Source: an uncultured Eubacteriales bacterium (GTDB lineage Bacteria; Bacillota_A; Clostridia; Saccharofermentanales; Saccharofermentanaceae). From it: DNA of 9,214 nt. The stretch lies in NCBI GenBank assembly GCA_900313405.1, contig OMQY01000016.1, forward strand, positions 1 to 9,214. Reading direction: 5' to 3'. The notes beneath the pieces were generated by a model. It had not been told where the DNA came from, made no database searches, and was given only the letters and a program-made list of their open reading frames with translations. The position numbers were made by a program, and so were the translations under genes. The first letter of the stretch is position 1. The number at the start of each line of letters is the position of its first letter. Below, piece after piece: positions 5,947 to 9,214 of the stretch.

Positions 5947-6345
5947 TCAGAACAGGTCAACTGACTTGCCGTCTGCGTCGTAGATCTTCTTCTCGCCTGC
6001 AACTACATAAACGTCGCCGCCGAGCTTAGCTGCCTTCTTCTCGATAACCTTGTAGTCGATCTTCTGACCGTCGATCTCGAAGATGATCTTGCCGAGCTTC
6101 TTAACGGGCTTCTTAGCTGCGGCCTTCTTAGCGGGTGCCTTCTTTGCTGCGGGCTTCTTTGCTGCTGCCTTCTTGGCAGGAGCCTTCTTAGCTGCTGCCT
6201 TGGCTGCGGGAGCCTTAGCTGCAGGTGCCTTCTCGGCTGTCTTCTTGGCGGGTGCCTTTGCTGCTGCAGGAGCTGCCTTCTTAGCAGGTGCTGCCTTCTT
6301 AGCAGGGGTTGTCTTCTTAGCTGTTGTCTTCTTAGCTTCTGCCAT
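5947..6345 (-). CDS. Histone H1-like Lys/Ala/Pro-rich protein with small C-terminal domain
   Basis: A 132-residue protein. Residues 1-83 are almost only Lys, Ala and Pro with a few Thr, in repeats such as AAKKAPAKK, like the tails of eukaryotic H1 and bacterial H1-like DNA-binding proteins. Residues 84-132 form a compact domain (LGKIIFEIDGQKIDYKVI ... DVYVVAGEKKIYDADGKSVDLF) that looks like the small domain called DUF6465 in Clostridia; I recall this pattern but could not check it. The basic tail should bind DNA (or other polyanions) non-specifically, so a nucleoid-associated role is likely. The ATG at 6343-6345 has a GGAGGG site upstream. It stands alone, with a near-consensus promoter and a strong terminator, which suggests a highly expressed single-gene unit. 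The tail is coded by repetitive GC-rich codons, so its length may vary between strains. Confidence 0.85.
   Translation of the reverse strand: MAEAKKTTAKKTTPAKKAAPAKKAAPAAAKAPAKKTAEKAPAAKAPAAKAAAKKAPAKKAAAKKPAAKKAPAKKAAAKKPVKKLGKIIFEIDGQKIDYKVIEKKAAKLGGDVYVVAGEKKIYDADGKSVDLF
6100..6340 (-). repeat. Imperfect short tandem repeats coding the Lys/Ala/Pro tail
   Basis: Units based on GCTAAGAAGGC and GCTGCTAAGAAG-like words recur throughout this segment (seen on the plus strand as repeated CCTTCTTAGC and CTTCTTTGCTGC), matching protein units AAKKAPAKK and PAAKA. The repeats are irregular in length. Such segments can expand or shrink by slippage. Confidence 0.75.
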
Positions 6346-6387
6346 GATCCTTCCCTCCGTGAGATAAGATTTGTGTTTGTAATTCTG

Positions 6388-6416
6388 ATTTTATAATTAA
6401 CACAAAAATACGTCAA
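6388..6416 (-). promoter_or_regulatory. Strong promoter of the H1-like gene
   Basis: On the minus strand, TTGACG (6411-6416, five of six consensus bases) and TAAAAT (6388-6393, five of six) are separated by exactly 17 bases in an AT-rich setting. Transcription would start near 6381, giving a leader of about 36 bases before ATG 6345. It is the best-formed promoter in the window. Confidence 0.75.
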
Positions 6417-6438
6417 TAAAATGAGTAAAAAACGTCTC

Positions 6439-6954
6439 TTATTCGAAGTACGAAGTCACGATATCGAGAATGCTCTGCAAGGACTCATTTGCATAACAGT
6501 AGCCGCTGTAGATCCGATTGCACAGACCTTCACTGTCGTAGTACTCAAAGGTGTATGTCGTACCGTCACATGCGTCCTCGCGATAGGAGTCGAATTCATC
6601 ACTTTCGAGAGTATTCTCAGCGAAAAGATAAATGTACTGATAATCATCCGGTGATATATATGAAGAAGTAACATCATCATCAGAGATAGTATAGCTGCAT
6701 TTACGCTCGATCGTTCCGTCGTAATAAACCGTATATGTGACAGACGTCCAAACATCATCATCGATACTGTACTCACCTGCGTTGCCGCTTCGGACAGTAA
6801 ACATCGGTTCATGTGCCGTTGAAGATATCTCGACTACAGTAGTATCTTCTGTCTCTCTTGTCGTCTCATCATTCTTGCTGTCTGACTTTGAACATGCAGT
6901 AAGAAATCCCATCGCCATTACAGCTGTCATAAACGTTGCCAATAGTCTTTTCAT
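6439..6954 (-). CDS. Small acidic lipoprotein of unknown function
   Basis: A 171-residue protein from the ATG at 6952-6954, selected because GGGAGG (6961-6966) is 6 bases upstream and because this start opens a proper signal peptide; the longer frame to 7023 would put an unrelated leader before it. Residues 1-20 are MKRLLATF plus a hydrophobic core, ending in lipobox LTAC with Cys21. A Ser/Asp/Thr/Glu-rich linker follows (about 22-50), then a domain rich in Tyr, Asp and Ser (VTYTVYYDGTIERKCSYTI, SPDDYQYIYLF, TTYTFEYYDSEG) that looks beta-stranded, with three Cys residues that might form a disulfide. It should be anchored on the outer face of the membrane. I do not recognise a family. It lies 78 bases after the AlkD gene in the same direction with no terminator between them, so co-transcription is possible. 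Confidence 0.8.
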   Translation of the reverse strand: MKRLLATFMTAVMAMGFLTACSKSDSKNDETTRETEDTTVVEISSTAHEPMFTVRSGNAGEYSIDDDVWTSVTYTVYYDGTIERKCSYTISDDDVTSSYISPDDYQYIYLFAENTLESDEFDSYREDACDGTTYTFEYYDSEGLCNRIYSGYCYANESLQSILDIVTSYFE

Positions 6955-6970
6955 TGTTATCCTCCCTGTC

Positions 6971-6990
6971 GGTATCAAGTTGTTGATACC
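6971..6990. promoter_or_regulatory. Perfect palindrome next to a possible -10, operator-like
   Basis: GGTATCAA-GTTG-TTGATACC: two 8-base arms around a 4-base centre. It lies 4 bases before the ribosome site of the lipoprotein gene and directly abuts TATTAA (6992-6997, minus strand), a possible -10. This placement fits either a repressor operator over the transcription start or an RNA hairpin at the 5' end of the transcript. No uridine run follows on either side, so it is not a terminator. Confidence 0.5.
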
Positions 6991-7032
6991 GTTAATACAA
7001 TCGACAACGCATGAATGTTGCATCCGGTCCGG

Positions 7033-7731
7033 TCAGCGGCTCTTTTTGATCTTAAGTGTCTTCAGATATTCTTTCTGCTCAGGTGTTATACGATAGCTCT
7101 CGATCGCCTTCTGAATTGTCTTGTTATGGGTCCAAACATCAAGCCGTTCTTCCCTGATAAACGGCAGTATCTCGTCATATTGTTTTGCGAGTGCGGTGGC
7201 AAAGTACCATGCGATCATCATGTTTACATAGTATTCGTCAGAACGCAGTTCAGCGACCATCTCCGCATATCTGACGTCAAAGTCTTCATCCAGGAAATGT
7301 TCCATCAGCATACCGACTCCGAACCTTACCGTGTAGGTCTTGTCAGACCTGATCCACTTCTTGATATGTTCCATCAATTCCGGTCTGTGTTTCTTAAACA
7401 CCTTCGGAGACATCTGGTCGCACGTCGCCCAGTTATCAACATACGGAAGGAATCGCTCTAATTCATCTATTGCCCGGCCGTAATCCTTATAGCCCGATAT
7501 AATGAACGCGTGAAGCTGGTCCTCTTCGAAAAGCTCATGCGGCAAGATCTTCAAAAACTCACCTACATCCTCACGCTTACCGAGCTCCTTGGCAAGACTT
7601 CGAAGTGCAGGTGTCCTGACTCCGACGATGCGCGACGCCTCTACCGAAGGTGTGGTCCTGATCTGAAGTTCGCGGTATCCGATGTCCTGCTGCTCCTTGA
7701 ATCTGCTCCTGATCTCTTCTGTGATCGTCAT
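7033..7731 (-). CDS. AlkD-type DNA alkylation repair glycosylase
   Basis: A 232-residue protein of the all-helical HEAT-like repeat DNA alkylation repair family, whose members remove positively charged alkylated purines (such as N3-methyladenine and N7-methylguanine) from DNA. The functional residues of Bacillus cereus AlkD have visible counterparts: Trp101 and Asp105 in DNWATCDQMSP (Trp109 and Asp113 there), Arg136 in YTVRFGVG (Arg148), and Trp175 in MMIAWYFATAL (Trp187). The length is normal and the frame intact. The ATG at 7729-7731 follows a G-rich site (GGGGGG, seven bases upstream). The tail ends in basic residues (KIKKSR). It has its own promoter and may be co-transcribed with the lipoprotein gene behind it. 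Cytosolic. The symbol alkD would fit by function but orthology is not proven. Confidence 0.93.
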   Translation of the reverse strand: MTITEEIRSRFKEQQDIGYRELQIRTTPSVEASRIVGVRTPALRSLAKELGKREDVGEFLKILPHELFEEDQLHAFIISGYKDYGRAIDELERFLPYVDNWATCDQMSPKVFKKHRPELMEHIKKWIRSDKTYTVRFGVGMLMEHFLDEDFDVRYAEMVAELRSDEYYVNMMIAWYFATALAKQYDEILPFIREERLDVWTHNKTIQKAIESYRITPEQKEYLKTLKIKKSR

Positions 7732-7759
7732 TTTCTTGCCCCCCGGGATAAAAGCTTTC

Positions 7760-7795
7760 CCTCTGGATTATAGACTTCTCGAGCAGCTGATAAAA
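7760..7795 (-). promoter_or_regulatory. Promoter of the AlkD-type gene
   Basis: A perfect TATAAT (7767-7772, minus strand) lies 35 bases before ATG 7731, with a start expected near 7760. The -35 candidate 17 bases up is TTTTAT (7790-7795), a weak match. It sits between the terminator of the permease gene and the AlkD coding region, where a promoter is needed. Confidence 0.55.
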
Positions 7796-7824
7796 GAGCT
7801 CATCACTGCAGTTGGATCTCAACA

Positions 7825-7859
7825 CAAATAGAAGCCCGCGGAACAATTTCCCGCGGGCT
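7825..7859 (-). terminator. Hairpin terminator of the ABC permease gene
   Basis: A 9-bp GC-rich stem (arms 7833-7841 and 7851-7859, AGCCCGCGG and its complement) with a 9-base AT-rich loop. On the minus strand the stem is followed by CTTCTATTTGTGTT, a broken uridine run. It lies about 56 bases after the stop of the permease gene. No uridine run follows on the plus strand. Confidence 0.75.
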
Positions 7860-7915
7860 ATGTGGAATAAAGGCTGACAAAGCTTATAGGAGGGCACTCC
7901 GTCAGAGGAGAAATG

Positions 7916-9214
7916 TCATTCTGTCATAAGTTCAGTAACGGATATCTTCCTGATCTTACCGGCTGCTATGTAGGAGGATACATAGCAGAAGACTACAAGG
8001 AGGATGTCGAGAACTACGATAAGCCATGTCTCGTTATTCATAGCGGCACCGAACAACAACAGCCAGAATACATTGTTAACGTAGATACCCAGGAATGTTC
8101 CGATGATGACCGCGATGATCGATACAGGGATAATGCTCCATGCGATCTGAGTCATCAGATCTTTCGATGAATATCCCAGGCTCTTCATAACGCCTAAGTC
8201 ACGTCTTTTCCTCTTGACGTTCGAAGTTGCAATGATACTTAGTATTACAGCCACGATCGCTGCAATGAAGATCGATGCTACAAAGCAAAAGAGCCTTGAG
8301 ATCGATGAGATCGGATCGACCTGTACCTTGGCAAGATCCATCAATGCCGTGACTCTTACGATCCTGCCGTCATCGCCGTAGATATCGGATATCTTTTTCT
8401 CATAAACAGAACTGTCCTCACCGTCTTTGAGGTAGACATTGAGCACATCCGGCCCTTTTCCGCCGTTGATCCTCATGTAACCGTCGATAGTCATGTAGAT
8501 ATTCATCTGTCCGTTGCTCATCGCTCCGATTATACCGGTTACTATGTATGATTCCTGATATTCAAAAGACTGAACAACGATGCTGTCACCGATAGATATA
8601 TCCTCCTGCTTGGCTCTTGCCAGAGAGATCGCGACCTCATTAGCGTATTCGGGAGTTCTTCCTGAACTGACGAAGATGTTACGTGTTTGAGAGTAATCCT
8701 CATAAACCATAACGGTACCGTCATTAGACGAACCATCGACCTTTACACGGCCCCAGTTGTATGTCAACAGGACTTCATCAACCTCAGGCATATCGAGGAA
8801 CTCATCGGCCATCTGCTGAGGATCGACACCTTCGTTGATCAATACAGACTCATCAGGGGCCTCCATTCCCATAAGTTTCATAATACTGTCGGACCCGTCC
8901 TTGAAGAAGTAGAAGTTAAGGCCCGTAAAAAGGAAGCCGATCGATGCTACGATGATACATACCATGATCCCTATATTCCCTCGAACATTCTTGATGCAAT
9001 CACGGATCGCAATACGATGGTTGATGCTCATCTTTGTTTTCTGAAGCGGCATGATATTGCTCTTAAAATGGTGCGTCTTTATGCCCTTACGGAAAGCAAC
9101 GACCGGCGGGTATTTCTTCACCATTCTCGCCTTGCCGAGTGCGAATGCAAGGATGATAAGCACTACCAGCAAGGCAACGATCGCCGCTCTGATAAGACCG
9201 CTGTCAGCGTGGAC
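7916..9214 (-). CDS. FtsX/MacB-type ABC transporter permease, 5' part beyond window
   Basis: The frame is open to the right edge; 432 C-terminal residues are visible, with a TTG at 9170-9172 that is only an internal codon. Visible residues: a membrane segment at about 8-27, a basic loop (PPVVAFRKGIKTHHF), a second membrane segment at about 81-103, a large extracellular domain at 105-300 of the MacB periplasmic-core kind, then three segments at about 308-330, 356-378 and 396-418. The FtsX signature loop RKRRDLGVMKSLGYSS (about 335-350) marks contact with the ATPase partner. The layout (FtsX unit after an earlier membrane segment) suggests a large permease of about 800 residues with two FtsX units, as in exporters of lipids, lipoproteins or antimicrobial peptides; the substrate cannot be told. 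The partner ATPase gene is not in the window. Confidence 0.9.
   Translation of the reverse strand, partial: VHADSGLIRAAIVALLVVLIILAFALGKARMVKKYPPVVAFRKGIKTHHFKSNIMPLQKTKMSINHRIAIRDCIKNVRGNIGIMVCIIVASIGFLFTGLNFYFFKDGSDSIMKLMGMEAPDESVLINEGVDPQQMADEFLDMPEVDEVLLTYNWGRVKVDGSSNDGTVMVYEDYSQTRNIFVSSGRTPEYANEVAISLARAKQEDISIGDSIVVQSFEYQESYIVTGIIGAMSNGQMNIYMTIDGYMRINGGKGPDVLNVYLKDGEDSSVYEKKISDIYGDDGRIVRVTALMDLAKVQVDPISSISRLFCFVASIFIAAIVAVILSIIATSNVKRKRRDLGVMKSLGYSSKDLMTQIAWSIIPVSIIAVIIGTFLGIYVNNVFWLLLFGAAMNNETWLIVVLDILLVVFCYVSSYIAAGKIRKISVTELMTE

Noticed and set aside
6083..6367. Plus-strand frame coding a very hydrophobic Ala/Phe/Gly protein
   Set aside because: It is the exact complement of the Lys/Ala/Pro repeats of the H1-like gene; the hydrophobic repeats follow from that and need no membrane protein.
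6003..6416. Minus-strand Arg/Gln/Leu-rich frame over the H1-like gene
   Set aside because: Alternative frame of the same repeats; no ribosome site, and it would start upstream across the promoter.
7913..8170. Plus-strand 85-codon frame with GAGGAG just before its ATG
   Set aside because: The site is only 2 bases from the ATG, the frame is antisense to the conserved end of the permease, no plus-strand promoter is evident, and the product resembles nothing.
9170..9172. TTG as start codon of the permease
   Set aside because: The frame stays open to the window edge and this codon lies inside a membrane helix, so the real start is outside the window.

Overview
The window reads as a stretch of chromosome from an anaerobic, Gram-positive-type bacterium, most likely a member of the Clostridia (Bacillota). 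The basis is the rubrerythrin/rubredoxin chemistry, two short lipoboxes, strong AGGAGG-type ribosome binding sites, TATAAT promoters, GC near the mid-40s percent, and a YunG-family protein. Species cannot be named from this sequence. There are eleven genes, all on the minus strand, so transcription runs from high to low coordinates. No gene-free stretch exceeds about 185 bases. I see no tRNA, rRNA, CRISPR array, insertion sequence or phage gene.

In transcription order: (1) the C-terminal 432 residues of a FtsX/MacB-type ABC transporter permease, entering from the right edge and closed by a hairpin terminator; (2) an AlkD-type DNA glycosylase with its own TATAAT promoter, followed by a small acidic lipoprotein that has an operator-like palindrome in front of it; (3) a single-gene unit encoding a histone H1-like Lys/Ala/Pro-rich protein, with a near-consensus promoter and a strong terminator; (4) a protein with a possible TerB-like helical domain and a C-terminal zinc ribbon; (5) an apparent three-gene operon: a flavin reductase-rubredoxin-rubrerythrin-rubredoxin fusion, a MutS-like ATPase without mismatch-recognition domain, and a YunG-like Cys/His/Asp protein; (6) a second apparent operon: a small helical protein of unknown function, an S51-type (dipeptidase E-like) peptidase, and a GH114-like lipoprotein cut off by the left edge.

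Functionally, the middle of the window is rich in oxygen/peroxide defence (the fusion reductase) and DNA maintenance (AlkD, MutS-like ATPase, H1-like protein). The tightest linkage is fusion reductase to MutS-like to YunG-like: the ribosome binding site of the MutS-like gene abuts the stop codon of the reductase, and the MutS-like and YunG-like reading frames touch or overlap. The most interesting items are the one-polypeptide electron chain of the fusion protein, its coupling to a MutS-like ATPase with altered Walker motifs, and the unexplained ORF overlapping the S51 peptidase. None of these proves a new system; they are testable leads.
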